Shown here one piece after another: positions 34,713 through 46,892 of a stretch of DNA of 64,000 nucleotides. The notes under the pieces were generated by a model, which worked only from the letters and a program-made list of their open reading frames with translations, searched no databases and was not told where the DNA came from. Both the position numbers and the translations under genes were made by a program. The stretch is taken from the NCBI GenBank assembly GCA_002917775.1, contig KZ627149.1:165689-229688 (forward strand), read 5' to 3'. Numbering within the stretch: position 1 is the stretch's first letter; the number at the start of each line of letters is the position of its first letter. This stretch comes from Glaciozyma antarctica PI12. Its lineage: Eukaryota > Basidiomycota > Microbotryomycetes > Kriegeriales > Camptobasidiaceae.

Positions 34713-36898
34713 ATGCGCACCCGCTCCGCCTCCGCCTCCGCCGCTCTACGCGAAGCCAGCATCAATACAGTACCTTCCCAGAAGCAGTAGCAGCAAACTC
34801 TCCAAGCTCCCTCTCGCGAATCGCCTCTCCAATCAACTTCCCGGCAACAGCCAACTCCTGTCGCGTCTCGACAGGAGTCGAGCACTCCCGCAGGAACGCC
34901 AGGCGAGCTGGCAATCGAAGTCGCAGGGCCGCTTACAGGGTCGCCAGCGAGGACTGAGAGCTCTCTGAGCTTCGTGGTGGAGGAGGAGGAGGAAAGCGAG
35001 GAGCTCGAGGAGGAGCCTTCTATGCTGGGAGAGGAGGAGCAGCAGGACCAGCGCCAGCTCATCGTCTCGTTTCAATTCACGAGACGTTCAACTTGCGTAG
35101 TGCTTCGGGCATTTAGACGTTTGGTCTGGCGTTGTTTGGGGTGAATTGCTCGGCTGGAGAGGCGGAAGGGATTTGGCAGCTGGGTGCGGGAGTCGTGATT
35201 GGGAAGGTGTGCTCCCCCTCTTCTGCAGATGATCTATTTCTGACGCGATACACTAATAGGGAGCGAGCGGAACCGTCATGAAGGTTCGGAACATTTTCGG
35301 CACGAAGAGTTTGGCGTTCGAGAACACCGGGGTCCGTCACTCCAGATCTTCGGCTTCCTCCCCCTGACGTCCAATCTGCAGCGGTCTCTCATGGACGAGT
35401 TCATTATGGCGTTCAAGTGCCGCTCACCCCAGGTCATCACCGTTTTTGCACTCGCTCAGATGCCTGGCGAAATCGGCGATACCATGAATGGCGAGCTTGG
35501 CGCCTGCGGCGTACGTTCTCCTCTCGTTTCAAAATCTCGCAGCTGAATTGAGCAACATGCAGAATTTGAGCGACTACGTCAAACGCAAGGACGTACGGGC
35601 GCTCACCGGCCAAGATCTCGAGGACTGGGTTGCGGTCGTCGTTAAGCCTGTTATCTCCCAAGTCCTCGCAGGAGCAATCGTGCGTTTCGCTTTCTCGTTG
35701 TCTCTAAGGTCGTGATCTGACGCGTCCCGCAAGCGATACATGCGGAAGGAATCCTTCACCGGTTCGCGTCGCTCCCGCATTTCGCTCTGCGCTCTCGCTG
35801 ACATTTCCGCACGCAGTGACCTCAAGCCCGCCAACATCTTCATTATGACAGACACAGGACCTTATCCTCTCCTCAAGATAGGCGACTTCGGATCCGCGGT
35901 CGACTCTGCCGAGGAATCACACGAGTGCGCGGTCCTTCTCCCAGCGACGCTCGTGCGCTAACCGTTTCTGCTCGCAGCGGTCTCGAAGGAACGCCGGCGT
36001 ACGGAGGCTTGCGTTTTATTTTCGAACGGATTTTCTACTGGCTCGACTCAATTCAGACGCCGGGTACGAACAGAGTTGCGCGTGAGCGGCGGCTGGCGGA
36101 GGACCTGAAGCGTGAGCTGGCGCTGCTCGATACCTTTGCTTAAGACGCTTCTGGTGTTCTCGCTATCGCGTAAGCGTATTCCTGTACGTTCGTCATCGAT
36201 GATTGTAGCTGACTGGAACGGACGCAGGTTCCAGTGCATCACTGGAGAGCCCATCAGCTCCGCTGAGCTCAACGGCTACCACGACCTCTTCGGCAAAGCC
36301 AACCTCGACACCTCGAACACTTGGCGAGAATCGTTGCGATGTATACTTGGAGAAGCGTACGTTAAGTGAGTTGCTTCTTCTCGTCGTCGCATCCCCAGCC
36401 CGCCGAGATTCGCTCTCGTCCCGCGCCGTTCTGACTTGGCTCTCCTCCCTCAGTATCCCCCGCAAGTTCCGCTCCAGCATCGCCGCGAATGTGCTTCCAG
36501 AACAGTACCAGCTTCAATCTGTCGTGATCGACTGCTGGTTCCCTTTCGTGGCCGCCGGCCTCGGATTCTGGCGCCCAAGCGAAGGTGCGAGCTCGTCCTT
36601 TCTCATCTTTCTCCACTAATCAACCCAATCTCCTCTTGCACCAGAATCTCCGTCGAACGTCCAGCTGATGAGCGACGCTTGGGGGATCCACCACCGCGAC
36701 GCTCCAGCTCTTGGTTCCCAGGCCTCATCCTCAAACGGTGAGGGCTTTCTGATCGATAGTCTCCAGCGATCGCTGACTGTTCTTGCTACCAGAAGATGGC
36801 TCCACGCAAAGTGAGCTTTGCGCCTCAACGTCGCTCTCCTTGTCAACGTCGCTCTCCTCAATCCCTCAGCCGAATCTCGCGGGCGCCTCGTCCATTGA
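34713..36898 (+). pseudogene. Divergent protein-kinase-like gene, copy B (broken)
   Basis: Proposed start MRTRSASAS. Acid-rich leader (VEEEEESEELEEEPSML), then the family block NCSAGEAEGIWQLGAG-VVIGK directly before a phase-0 intron and the glycine loop GASGTV. The VAIK position reads LAFEN, so Lys is Glu (35320-35322). Then DEFIMAFKCRSPQVI, LSDYVKRKD, ILHRDLKPANIF, LLKIGDFGSA and GTPAYGG. The shared C-terminal domain follows (GLALLxx..., FQCITGEPISSAEL, NVLPEQYQLQSVVIDCW, NVQLMSDAWG). Damage: in-frame TAG at 34788, one missing base at the exon start near 35735, in-frame TAA at 36141. Known: the VAIK lysine holds ATP phosphates. Inferred: a dead copy of a kinase family. The 3' end is approximate. 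Confidence 0.6.
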
Positions 36899-37399
36899 TC
36901 TCCGCCGTTGAGCTCGAGATGTGAGCCGAGGCTGGTGGAGGATTAAGGGGAGGAGAAGAGAGGGAGGGACTGACCAAGAGTGCGTCCAAGGACGCGGTGC
37001 CGTGAGGCCGAGAGACGACCGCACGTCGGGCAAAGATAAATGGCATCTTCAAAAGATAAGGCGGAGAGGGATCGGTTCCTGGGGAGGAGATGAGGATCTA
37101 TCAGCTCGCGGCGGTCGGAGAGCTCCATGAGGCCACGCACCGTCAAGTCATTCTCTGGCCGAGGCACCCGTAGAACCTTCGCGCAAGGCGTGAGCCAGCG
37201 CCGAAGACCTTAAGGTGAAAGAAGCGCACCATCGTAAGGTCTTGTGGCCAATAACGGGGTCACTGTGAGGAGCAAGAACATCCGACGACGCAGGCCGTTC
37301 AGCGGAGGTGAGTTGTCCGAGAAGAGCTGGAGACCAAGCCGGGGCGTCCTGGGACAGATTCAATGCCCTTTCGAGAGTCGGGGCGAGCTGAGCCAATGT
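36899..37399. other. No gene supported
   Basis: About 0.5 kb between kinase-like copy B and the inverted duplication. A minus-strand open stretch (37148-37396) runs on from the duplicated segment and may be its 3' end. Confidence 0.35.
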
Positions 37400-38330
37400 C
37401 GACTCGAGTGATATCGCGAGAGGACGCCTCCCTTGAAGCAGCGAGTGTCGAGCGCGTGCTGTGCGAGTCCCCTGCCAGACAAAGGTCCGGTCAGCTCTGC
37501 GAAGTCCTCAGCAGCAGCTTAAGAGCTGCAGATCTGTTCCGAGCAGGCAAGGACTCACCCGAGTACGCTGCTCCTCTCCCCCTCAGCCTTCGCCCTCGCT
37601 CTCCTCCGCCTTGCTCAGCTCCCTCCCAGTCCTCCCTTCCTGAGCACGACCTCCTCAACAACTCGAAGAGAAGTTCCGTTGCCCTGCGTGACTGCAGCCG
37701 TCTGGTGGCGACGTGTCAAGCAGTTCGGAGAGAAGGTCGAGGAGAGGGCGGGGGGAGCGCTAGGACGTGAACGGTTCCTCGTCGAGCTGGACGTACGGCG
37801 CCGGCGAGTGAGTTCGTCGCGGAAAGCTCGAGCTGGGTAGAACGCCTGGCGATTAGGGCAACGTGGGCTGTGATAGAAGACAAGCTGGCGAGCTCGAGAG
37901 GACTTCGCCGCACTCAGCGGGAGGTGGGTTGCTCTCTACCACCACTCCGCCCTCTCGCCCGCCCTCTAGGCAGTGTCAATCCACCCCAGGACGCCATCTA
38001 GTCCAGCGGATCGCTCAGTACCGGCCCACGCTTCCACGACAACCGCGCGCCTTCCTCTGAGTCGGCAGCTCTCCGTCCTCCTCCTCCTCCTCCTCCCCAG
38101 CAGCGCCACTCCCCTCCAAACGCACCACACCGCAGGCTAGTAGGTACGACTACTTTATCCACAGCCGGTAGCCCAGCCTCCTCGCCAGCGCCGGCTTCCT
38201 CGTTCTCGTCGAGCCAAGCAGGTCGGACGCATCTGCTGGTCCGGCCGCAGGAGCGGAAATGAGCTGGAGAGCGCCTGGTTTGCAGGGCGTAGGAGGGCTA
38301 TGGAAGTCGTGTGGTGGTCCTGCGTGCGGC
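37400..38330. repeat. Inverted duplication, left arm
   Basis: About 0.93 kb whose reverse complement closely matches 52930-53975. Landmarks: the stretch around aggacgcctcccttgaag (37420) and agcaggtcggacgcatctgc (38220) recur at 53905 and 53070 on the other strand. Read on the minus strand, both arms keep a plausible intron (gtgagt ... gctgacc ... ggcag) near 37480-37560, so the segment probably derives from a spliced gene, but I cannot name a product. No terminal inverted repeats typical of a DNA transposon were seen. Confidence 0.75.
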
Positions 38331-39281
38331 AAGGGTGGCCTCAGATCTGAGTGCGCGAGGGAGCGTTGGCTGCTCTGGGAGGGACGGGAGCTCTGCAGAG
38401 CTCAGGAGCTGACAGCTACCTTTGCACGCAGACACGCCCTTTTGAAGGCTTCGTCTCGGCAGACCCAACGAAGTACAACAAGATCGGCCTCCCCGCTTCC
38501 TCCCTCGCTCCCTCCAGGCTCTCCCGACCTCACTTCGGCAGCTACTTCGACCTTTTCAGTCCAACGTACGACGCACACGAACCCCTACCGAGCTCGGCAG
38601 GTCAGCAAGCCCCGTCTCAAAGACTTTTGGCGGGATCGCAGCGCGGAGGCCGACGAGAGTCTGGCGTCGCCGAATGGAGTGAGAAGTGCTGCTGGATACG
38701 CTCCCCGGGATTGCGCAACCCAGCGACGGTGTGGTGGATGGCATCGAGGAGGAGGGGCAGAGGAGGCGATGTGGACGTAGCGCATGAGCAGGGCTTTATG
38801 AGCACGCAATCCAAGGACGCTTCCGCTTCTGCTCGGCTTGCGAACTGCTTTTTCCGCCAAGTCTACTGCTCGATTAATCTGCTCAAAAGATCTGCTCCGC
38901 TTGCTCGGCTCCTGGTCTTCGCAGCCGCGACCTCCACGACGCTGCTTCAACCCGTTCGTATGCTCCTTCTCTCCGGCTCTCGCACTAGCAACTATCCCGC
39001 CTTCAACCACAACTTCACGCGCATGACAGCGCCGCCATCGGAGGCGAGCGGGCCGCTCTCGGCTTCCTCGCTGCTGGCCGCCGACCTTGCTCACTCAAGT
39101 AAAGCTCGACCGAGAAGCTCCTGTTCCCAGCTCCTGTTTCCCATGTTGATTTACGCAACAGCCAGCCGGCTCAGCGGTGACGAGAGCCTGGCGTGCTGCC
39201 ATTCACAGTTCTCGGTAGGTGGTTCACTGTCTCGACTTGGCTGGTGCTGATCGCAACCAATCCTTTGCATACGCGTCGAGC
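38331..39281. other. Unresolved open stretches beside the inverted duplication
   Basis: A 299-codon open frame on the plus strand (38351-39250) and a 169-codon one on the minus (38585-39094) overlap. Neither shows a known motif. A possible plus exon follows an acceptor near 38441 (TRPFEGFVSADPTKYNKIG). I cannot decide between them; gene debris is likely. Confidence 0.25.
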
Positions 39282-39979
39282 TCAAAAGCTGAGGCTGACT
39301 TCTCCAGCAGCATCTACGCACGCACTGAACCGCTTATTTGCACCTCGACAAGTTGTACTCAATATCACCACCCCTCCATGACAGGACCCCACTTCTTCAC
39401 GCTCCAGTCCCTTTCGTAGCGGCACAGCGGTCCAGTTTGCTTCACGTGCTGCTGGACATGCCTGTTTTCAACAAGTTAGCGAGCGCCATCCACACAGAAC
39501 TCAGACGCTAGCTCTCCACTATGCAGGCATCCGCAGGAACGCACCTCATCTCCCTCCGCGTCGGGCTCCATCTCGATACCGCCCTCGGAATGCTCTCCAT
39601 CGCGCAAATCCGCTTCGGCCCGTCCCTCAAACTCCTCCACTTGCTCCTCCGCGCGAGCGAGCTTGCCCACTAGCTCCTCCCGTTCCCTCTCGACGGCCAC
39701 CTTCTCCCTCTCCACGAGCACTTTCTCCCTTTCCACGACCGCCTTCTCCCTCTCCGCGACCGCCTTCTCCTTCTCGCAGAAGGCGAGCCTCTGCACGAGC
39801 ATGAGGTTGTCCGCCTCGCTCGCCGCCAACTTCTCCCTCAGCTCCGTAATCGTGGCGACGTGGTCTTCGAGGAGTGCGGCGGAAGCGGCTGTTTCGAAGG
39901 GGCCGTGCAGAGGTGGGAAAGCGTCGTTGAGCGAAGCTGTGAGGCGAGAGGGAGGTGGGAGTGAGGTGCACCGACTCAT
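39282..39979 (-). CDS. Coiled-coil protein, paralogue 2
   Basis: Starts MSRCTSLPPPSRLTAS at 39979. Strong coiled coil from about residue 40 (VATITELREKLAASEAD, LAFCEKEKAVAEREKAV, then a run of VEREK heptad-like repeats, LVGKLARAEEQVEEFEG), ending acidic (GGIEMEPDAEGDE) at an intron placed as in paralogue 1. Unlike paralogue 1 the coil is open throughout. After the intron (donor gtgcgt, acceptor aaaacag) no clear zinc finger is found, so the 3' end may be lost or truncated. If unspliced, the frame stops at 39476. Function unknown. Confidence 0.5.
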
Positions 39980-40573
39980 GGATAGAGGTGGAGATGGGGG
40001 AGGAGTGGCGGAGAGTGGGGGGAGGAAGAGAGGAGCGTCCCGTAGAAGACGCTCGTGCCGCCAAACTCTCTCTCGCAGGCTCGATTTGAGCACAGATTCG
40101 GTGAGGATAGCCAGCCTCTGCTGGCTGCGCCTGAATGGACTTCCAGCTTTCGCTGCGCTCTCGCAAACGCACGCTTCGCGAACAAAAGCTCTCGCAAAAG
40201 TGGTGCCATAGCTACAGGCGCGACGGATAAAGGGCAGCGATGATGGGAATTCAGCGCGCGGGAGTGTAAAAGCGTGGAAGAAGAAGAGTGGGGAGAGGAA
40301 TGCTAGCTCGGGGAGAGTGACTGGGGTGCGGTTGGATCGGGGAGGTGGACGAGGGGAGTGAGGTATAAACCGAGGCGACGATGCGAACGATGATGAATGA
40401 GAACGATGATGAACGTAGAGGTCTAGTTCCCGCTGTCAACGTGTGAATCCGAGAAATCAGCGAAATTCCCTCGGCAGCGAGAAACGGGAAAATGGGACGC
40501 ACGAGCTTCGCACCGGTAGGGTGGTACTTCTGGAAGTGCTGGAAAAGCGCCGCTCCGTCGTGCAGCGGGATCA

Positions 40574-41512
40574 TCACCGTTCCCTGGCAGCAGGAGACGA
40601 ACTTGCCGTCCCCCTGCGGAGCGTCAACACCCGCAGCAAGACAGCGCGAGACTTGAGGCCAAAGCTGCTCACGTAAGACGAGGATGTTCCTCCCACCGTC
40701 TCCGACGAACTCTTGCGATCCAAGGGCTCAGATGAGATCTTCGGAGCCGTTGGCGCGCCAGTGGGGAGCTTCTTGCCACGAACCGAGGACTCCTGCGAAG
40801 GCCGTCAGCTAGAAAGCCAGATACGGCAGCAGCGTCCTCACAATCCTGATCTGGGGAGGCACCTTGACGAGATTCTTTGGCTTGTGTGTGAGGCGATCTG
40901 AGCTGAGAGTGGGAGTAGCAGAGGTCTTGCTCTTCGTCGAGAGTCAGCGCTGAAATTTAACCAGTGGAAGAAAAAGTGCGTACCGTCGTCGGGTTGTTCT
41001 TGGGCAAGCTCTGCGATCCAGATTAGCTGCGCTCCTTGAGAGACAGCGAAAGTCGTACCTCAGCAGATCTCCCCAACAGTCACTTCGTCTGCGTCGTGAG
41101 CCCAGAGCCTTTCGTCGCCTCCTTCGCAAGGCGAGCCCGGAAGTCCTGCACCCGTATGGCTGTTTCCGCCGTGGAACCCTGCTTGTAAACCGTGTATCCT
41201 GCTCCTATGAGAGGAGAGGGTCGTGGAATCAGCTCGCCGCCATCCTTCTTCACGAGACTACGCCCCGAGTACGGGAGCTGAGGAGCCAGCGCCTTGACCC
41301 GCTGGAATAGTCAGACGAGCGGCAACAGACGAGCCGCCCAAGGAAGAGGTGACGAGAGTGGAAGCCTCGCTCGGAGCGAGGGAGGGGCGGCGTGACGACA
41401 CGGAACCGGCGTGAGACGACGTGTGTTTGGTGGAGGGTTCCTGGTGATGGTGAGTAGACGGGGCTGTCGGCTTGGCCTTTGAGCGAGTAGTACGTTGCAA
41501 TGGCTCGCTCAT
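40574..41512 (-). CDS. Low-complexity Ser/Thr/Lys-rich protein, unknown
   Basis: Start MSEPLQRTTRSKAKP at 41512, then a Ser/His-rich stretch. Later exons read VYKQGSTAETAIRVQDF, SLPKNNPTT, SATPTL-SSDRLTHKPKNLV, ESSVRGKKLPTGAP and SSSYVSSFGLK, with TGA at 40574. Introns of 45-90 nt carry usual donors and branch sites, but one join (near 41010-41055) does not keep a single frame, so the model is provisional. TTRSKAK at the start resembles the TRS start of the kinase-like genes (MVTTRSRS, MRTRSAS); this may be chance. No domain recognised. Confidence 0.4.
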
Positions 41513-41911
41513 CGTGTAACTGTGGTGGTTCTTGAGGTATGGACGGAGCAGAAGAGCAATTTGAGCTCAGGAGCTCAAGAGTTGCCAGGAGCTTGCTGAC
41601 GGCGCTTGTTCGACATCCTCACGCGCTTTCCAGGTCGCGCGGGTTGTAGGAATCGATTGAGTCGCTGTATCACTCTCTTAGGAGATAACCGCGCAGGCAG
41701 TGTTCTGCAGAGAAAGCTGAGCTCGACTTGGGGACTCCGCAGAAGGTTCCTCGAGATTAGGTTATCTTTCTCCCACCGACACAGAGACGTGTATCGCAGC
41801 AGAGAGAGAGATGTAGCGGGAGAGGAACTAGTACTCAGCTCGACGAGGAAGGTGGGTAGTAGATCTGCGAAATGGGTTCCAATATGATGGGAGAAGAAGG
41901 AAGGACCTCGT
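41513..41911. other. Intergenic, no gene supported
   Basis: About 0.4 kb between two minus-strand genes. It must hold the promoter of the Ser-rich gene. A 93-codon plus-strand open stretch at 41606-41887 has no motif. Confidence 0.4.
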
Positions 41912-44900
41912 CTACTTGTTCGGCGAAAAGTAGCTCCCCGTGGGCCGAACCGTCTTGACGCCCATCCGCTTCGCCGCTGCCGTCCACTGGCGGAACTTGC
42001 CCATGTAGCTCGTACGAACTTTGAGCTCGACCATGCGGCTAACGGGAGGGACGAAGGCGCGCGAGGTCAGGTCCGAAGCTGCTTGCGGAGGGAAGAAGAT
42101 TTAGCGCGACGCGACGTGCCGAACAGCAAAAGACGCACGAAGCGCGTTCTCCTTGACCATCTTGCTCATCTCCGACTCGGTACCGTTCTTGAGGATGAGA
42201 ACAAGATCTACAGAGTTATGTGGACGTCAGAAGAGCCAAAGCGACCAGGAATAGGAAGCGGCGCACCCTCGATTGACACTTCGCAATGCTCCCCCACCAC
42301 GCCCTCAATCCCGACCTTCGTGTTGACAATCGCCGAGCTCCACACCACATCCGCCGCCTTCCTAGCACTCTCCAGCTCTTGCGATACCTCCATCCTCGCC
42401 TGCTGCGCCGCCTCGAGCCTCACAACTTCGCCATCTGTCGTCGCGAGCACGTTGCGAGCTGCCTCCCTCTCCTCGATCAATTCGATCCCCATCGTCCCTT
42501 CCATCCTTTCGATAACCTCGATCAAGCACCTCGATAGCGAATTGAGGCTCGGTCGAGTCGTGTTACCGAGCCTGCGGTACCAGTACTGCGCGTCGCGCCA
42601 GACGAGGCGATATTGACCGAAGAAGGCGGGGTGGTCGTCGACGAAGGTGAGGGCGAGGATAAGGAGGTCGAGAAGGTAGGAAGCGGCGCCGTGATGGATG
42701 TTCGTGGCGTCGGGGAGGAGGTACGTGTAGAGGGTGAAGTGGAGGAGCTCTTTGAAGACGATCGGAAGAGCTTCGCGGCGTCCTGCAGCATGCTGGTACG
42801 CGTAGAAGGTTTTTTCGATCTCCCTGATCGCTTCGACCCAGGCCTCGCTGCCGCTTCCCGTCTTCCCTCCGACGTCGGATCGCTTTCGAGCGCCTTCGAG
42901 GGCTGCGATCGCGCAAGCCAGCATCGGTGCAACTTTGTCGATAGGCCGACGAAAGGCATCGGAGGAAGCGAGCTAATAGGAGCAGAGTGAGCGAAGACCG
43001 CAGACGAGAGATGTGGCGTAGCTCACCTCAAAGTCGAGCGACTGCTGAGCGCGAAGACCATCGCTCTGCAATCGAAAGCGTCAAGACAGTGCTCGGAATA
43101 CCTTCCTAGAAACCGCACCTCAGTGTACCGCTTCCCCGAGAAGGGTTCCAGCGTGCAGAGCGAACCGCCATCGAGAGAAGAAATAACGAGCATGGTCTTC
43201 GTCGCATTGAAGATCTCGGCGCCGTACGTCTTGAACTGCGTCTTATATCAGTCGCGGCTCAGAAGTTGAGCGGCTGGCGAAGACGAACAGGAGTCACGAA
43301 TTTCTTGAGAACCTTGTACCGATGTACTTCTTGAGCTGTAAGCGCGCGACCGTCCCAAGTCTTGACGAAGCCAAAGAACGTCAGCTTGCGATAAGGAAAA
43401 GAGAGCTCTGGGAGAGAGGAGAGTGGGGAGAAGGGGGGGAGAGACGGGCGACGAACCAGAGGAGCGTCAACATCTGCGAGAGCTTCTTCAATCGTGACCT
43501 GCGCTCCACTCCTCGATCAGCTTTGGCCTCTCCAACAATTCTGAAAAGCTTCTTACCGTTTGGTTACCATTCTCCTCAAGCTCGTCGAGAGAAGCCTCGC
43601 CCCGAGAGCCGTCGTCCTCCGGGAGCTCGCAGTGCCGAGCTCGGTAGAAGGCAGCGCGAACCTCGAGGACGGTTCCGACGGGGATAAGATCTCCGCAGGT
43701 GCCTTGCAGCTTCCCGATAAGGTCGGTCCAATTGTCGGCGATGTCTTGCGGCGATTCCTCGGACGTCGATTCCCACGACCGATCCTTGACACACCGAACG
43801 TCGTCAGCTACGTCTTCGCCTGCATCTCAAGAGGTCGGAACGCACCTCGAATCCTCCTGCGGACGACTCAGGATCTGATGGCGACGAGCGCAGCGAAAGT
43901 GAGGAGGTTGTGCTCAGACGAGGACGATAACCGATTTGCCGCTGGAATGGGCTTGCAGCGCTGGAAGGAGATGCGGAGAAAGCGTAGGCGGGCTGGAAAA
44001 TGTAGCGTCAGCTGCTCGAGTCTGTCCAGGATAAGAGACTCAAGACGTACGGATTCGCGGGAGAGGGGAGTCGACTGCAAAACGCGCCCGTGCAGCTGAG
44101 GACTCGAGAAGTGCTGGCTCTAAAATGCAGGAGATCAGCTATCAGCGAGGTAGCTACGGCGCGGCGCGAAACCGGCGACGTACGCCTCGAGTTTCCGATC
44201 CATGAGCGACGTCCGAGTTCGGCGAAGAAGGGACCGACACGTTGGTGACGCCACTTGAGCGAAAGAGGGTAGGGAGGTTGAGAGAGTTCTGTGGAAGCGT
44301 TGTGTCAAACACGCACGGTGCAGAAACCAACGATTGCGACAACGTACGAGGAAAGGAGTCGCGGGGGAAGGAGCCGTAGCTTCGGCGGGTGAGTGCGGAC
44401 GACGCTGCTTTCGACGGGGCGCAAGCTGGTGCGTGAGGATATCCGTGCTTTGGAGGAAGGCGCTCCTCTGTTGCAAAACATCAGCATCGGCGAACGCTCA
44501 CTCTGTAAACTTACGATGAGCTCGCACGTCTTGATTTTGGCCTGAGATGCGGCCAGCTCATGACCCATCCGCGCCGCATAGTCGCGCTCCTCCAGCGATA
44601 CCATGAAAGCATCGTCGACCCATTTGGCCACGCCGTGTCCATCCTCCGCTAGCTGAGCAAGACGGAAAGTCGACGAGCTCTCCTCTCCGGATCCCACAGC
44701 GAGCAGGTTCAACAACGCGCTAGCGAGATCCCCCATCCCTTCTCCCCTCTCCCTCAGAAGCTGCGCTGCGGCTACCACAGCTTCCACGGTCCCCTTGACA
44801 AGCTCCTCGATAGCGGCACATTCCCCGATCTCGCTCCCGCTCCTCCGCAACGCGTCCACCTTCTCGATCTCACACCTGCAGTCATCAAGAATAGCGACAA

Positions 44901-45069
44901 TGTCCTCCATTCTCAGACGGAAGCCGCGCTTGCGGTCGTCGACCTTTGGTGGTGGTGAGGCGGCGGTTCGGGAGGGGGTTGGCGCGCTTATCGGCGGCGG
45001 AGCGGAGTGGGCGTCAGTGAAGGTAGGAGAGGCGGGAGGAGAGGGATCCAGGGAGACGCTCCTCGCCAT
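41912..45069 (-). CDS. Large intact protein of unknown function
   Basis: Start MARSVSLDPSPPASP at 45069; about 12 exons; TAG at 41912. The N-terminal half is Ser/Pro-rich with helical parts (MEDIVAILDDCRCEIEKVDA; AIEELVKGTVEAVVAAAQLL). The C-terminal half looks globular: FKTYGAEIFNATKTMLVISS, GSLCTLEPFSGKRYTE, WVEAIREIEKTFYAYQHA, ALTFVDDHPAFFGQYRLVWR, then a coiled segment (EVVRLEAAQQARMEVSQELE) and FRQWTAAAKRMGVKTVRPTG near the end. Introns (for example the ones ending before FKTYG, SDGLRAQQ and LASSDAF) are all short with good signals and the frame holds, so the gene looks functional although it sits among decayed sequences. I do not recognise the family; a lineage-specific orphan is likely. 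Confidence 0.65.
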
Positions 45070-45534
45070 CTTGACTGCTGAGGTCGGGGGAACAGGAGAC
45101 GAGGAGCTGGTTCGGCGCGTCGGCGGGAGGTGGTGCTGGTTCGTGCTGGCGGTTCGGGGGGCGCTACGGCTATGCTCTAAGTAATCCTTGGTGTTCGCAG
45201 AGATTCGCTGCTGCTGTACTCGAGCTTCGAATGAGAGCGGGAGGGGAGGAGGAGGAGCTTCCCGGGCCCACGCCCAGGCTTCGCGCTCTGACCCCTCAGG
45301 CCTGAGTACCCGCTCCTTCTCTCAGATCTCGACCCGATTTTGGCTAATTCTCGTGATTATGTAGAAGAGCAATTTCAAGAGAAATAGGCTCGCCACAACG
45401 AGGAAAAGTAAAGGCGGATTTCTGCAGCCTGCGAGAGAGAGCAGACGCGGGCCAGCGCTGCTGGAGCCACGAGCCCAAACTCAAATCCACCCAAGTTCTC
45501 TTTTCTCCTCCTCTCCCTCCTCTTCAGCATTCTC
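45070..45534. promoter_or_regulatory. Divergent region between two orphan genes
   Basis: 465 bp between the minus-strand orphan (start 45069) and the zinc-finger gene (start 45535). Contains pyrimidine-rich tracts (about 45500-45530) just before the plus-strand start; no other site recognised. Confidence 0.4.
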
Positions 45535-46892
45535 ATGAAGCCCACCAGCCAGGAATCAAGCTCCTCTAGCGCGCGACGAGGAACGGCGCCGGCCAGCAAG
45601 TCGACGGTGCCAGCGCTGCTGCCAGGAACGCCCACTCCCTCGTCTCATCCTACACCCTCCGGAGCGTCTGCTTTCTCTACCGCCACCTCAGCGACCGCCG
45701 TTTTCAACTCAAGCGCCTTCTCCACCTCTTCGACCGCCTCGACCGCCGTCTCCAGCAGCCCGTTCACGCTTCCCGTTGACCGCAGTAAGTTTGACTCCTG
45801 TGCATTCCTTGCAGCCAGCTGATCGTTCCATCTCTCCAGGCTACCGGACGAAAGTCGACCTAGGGGCTCCCGGTAGCACGCGTACCGCGTACGAGGAGGT
45901 TGAGGCGATTACGCACGCTCAGCGATGGCAAGGGTCGCCGACGAAGGGTGGTACTAGGGAGAAGCAAGACGCACGTAGCGCTTCTCCCACGAAGGTAATA
46001 AGATTTCGCTCGGTCTTGTTCACAGCTAACCACTGGTTGTTCCACCAGGATTCTCGGTCGACCAAGGTTCGCCTTACTCCCGCCGACCCCCCTGCGCGTC
46101 AGAAAGCTGATTCGTCCTCTCTCCCTCCAGACAAGGCACGCGGTGGATACTACTCCACGCCCTCGCCATCCCAACTTCGAGATTGGATCTCCGGCTCCCC
46201 GCAAGAGCAAGTCGCACGTGTCGGAGAACAGGACTCCCGTCGTTCGTCCCTCTCCCCCTCGCGCTTCGCAAGCTGACGATGAACGTAGCACGGCCCAACT
46301 GAAGACCGCGACTCCCATTCGACGCCTACACAAGTTTTCAAGACTCGCTCTTCCCCGACGAAGAAGAACATCGAGAGCTCCCACGGATTCAAGGTGCGCT
46401 CTCATCGCGCGCCCCCCTCTGTAATTGTGTGCTCGCGCCGTGCCTGCTGCACCACTAGTCTGGATCGAAGAAGAACACCGCTTCCTCGTCTCCTTCTGCC
46501 ATTTCTGCCTCCAAGGACTCGGTGAGTTGCCATGCACTTTTTGTCACGCAGTTCTGACGGACGATGCGTAATTCCAGCACGGCCTCTTCATTGCCCTCGC
46601 CGAAGCCGACCGATACTGCAACAAGTGCGGAAAGGAGCACGACTACTTCTCTAGCCTCGTATCGCACCTCGAGACGGCTCACAGTAGCCCCATCCTCCAT
46701 CCTCCATCTCGGCCTCCCCCGCCCTCCGACCCGCCCTCTCCCACCTCTCCCCCAACATCAATCGCTCAGACCCTCAGTGCATCCAGATCCACACCTACCC
46801 AGTCATCACCCATTCCACCCGCGTATCACCCCCAACATCAGCATCTCACCCCGCAGGCCTCGTACTTCAGGAATCCCCTCTCGTCATGTTGA
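45535..46892 (+). CDS. Ser-rich protein with one C2H2 zinc finger
   Basis: Start MKPTSQESSSSSARR. Exons: Ser/Thr-rich first exon ending at 45783; YRTKVDLGAPGSTRTAY; DSRSTKVRLTPADPPAR; HGPTEDRDSHSTPTQVF (after acceptor gtag at 46290); SGSKKNTASSSPSAIS; then HGLFIALAEADRYCNKCG. The last exon holds one C2H2 finger, C-x2-C-x12-H-x4-H (CNKCGKEHDYFSSLVSHLE then TAH), followed by a Pro-rich tail and TGA at 46892. Repeated SPTK sites (GSPTKGG, SASPTK, SSPTKK) fit proline-directed kinase targets. A single finger plus basic Ser-rich sequence suggests nucleic-acid binding; that is inference. The splice around 46265-46290 is the least sure. Confidence 0.6.

Noticed and set aside
37363-37770. Plus-strand gene in the left inverted arm
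   Set aside because: The same frame is not kept in the right arm, while the opposite strand has a consistent intron in both arms.
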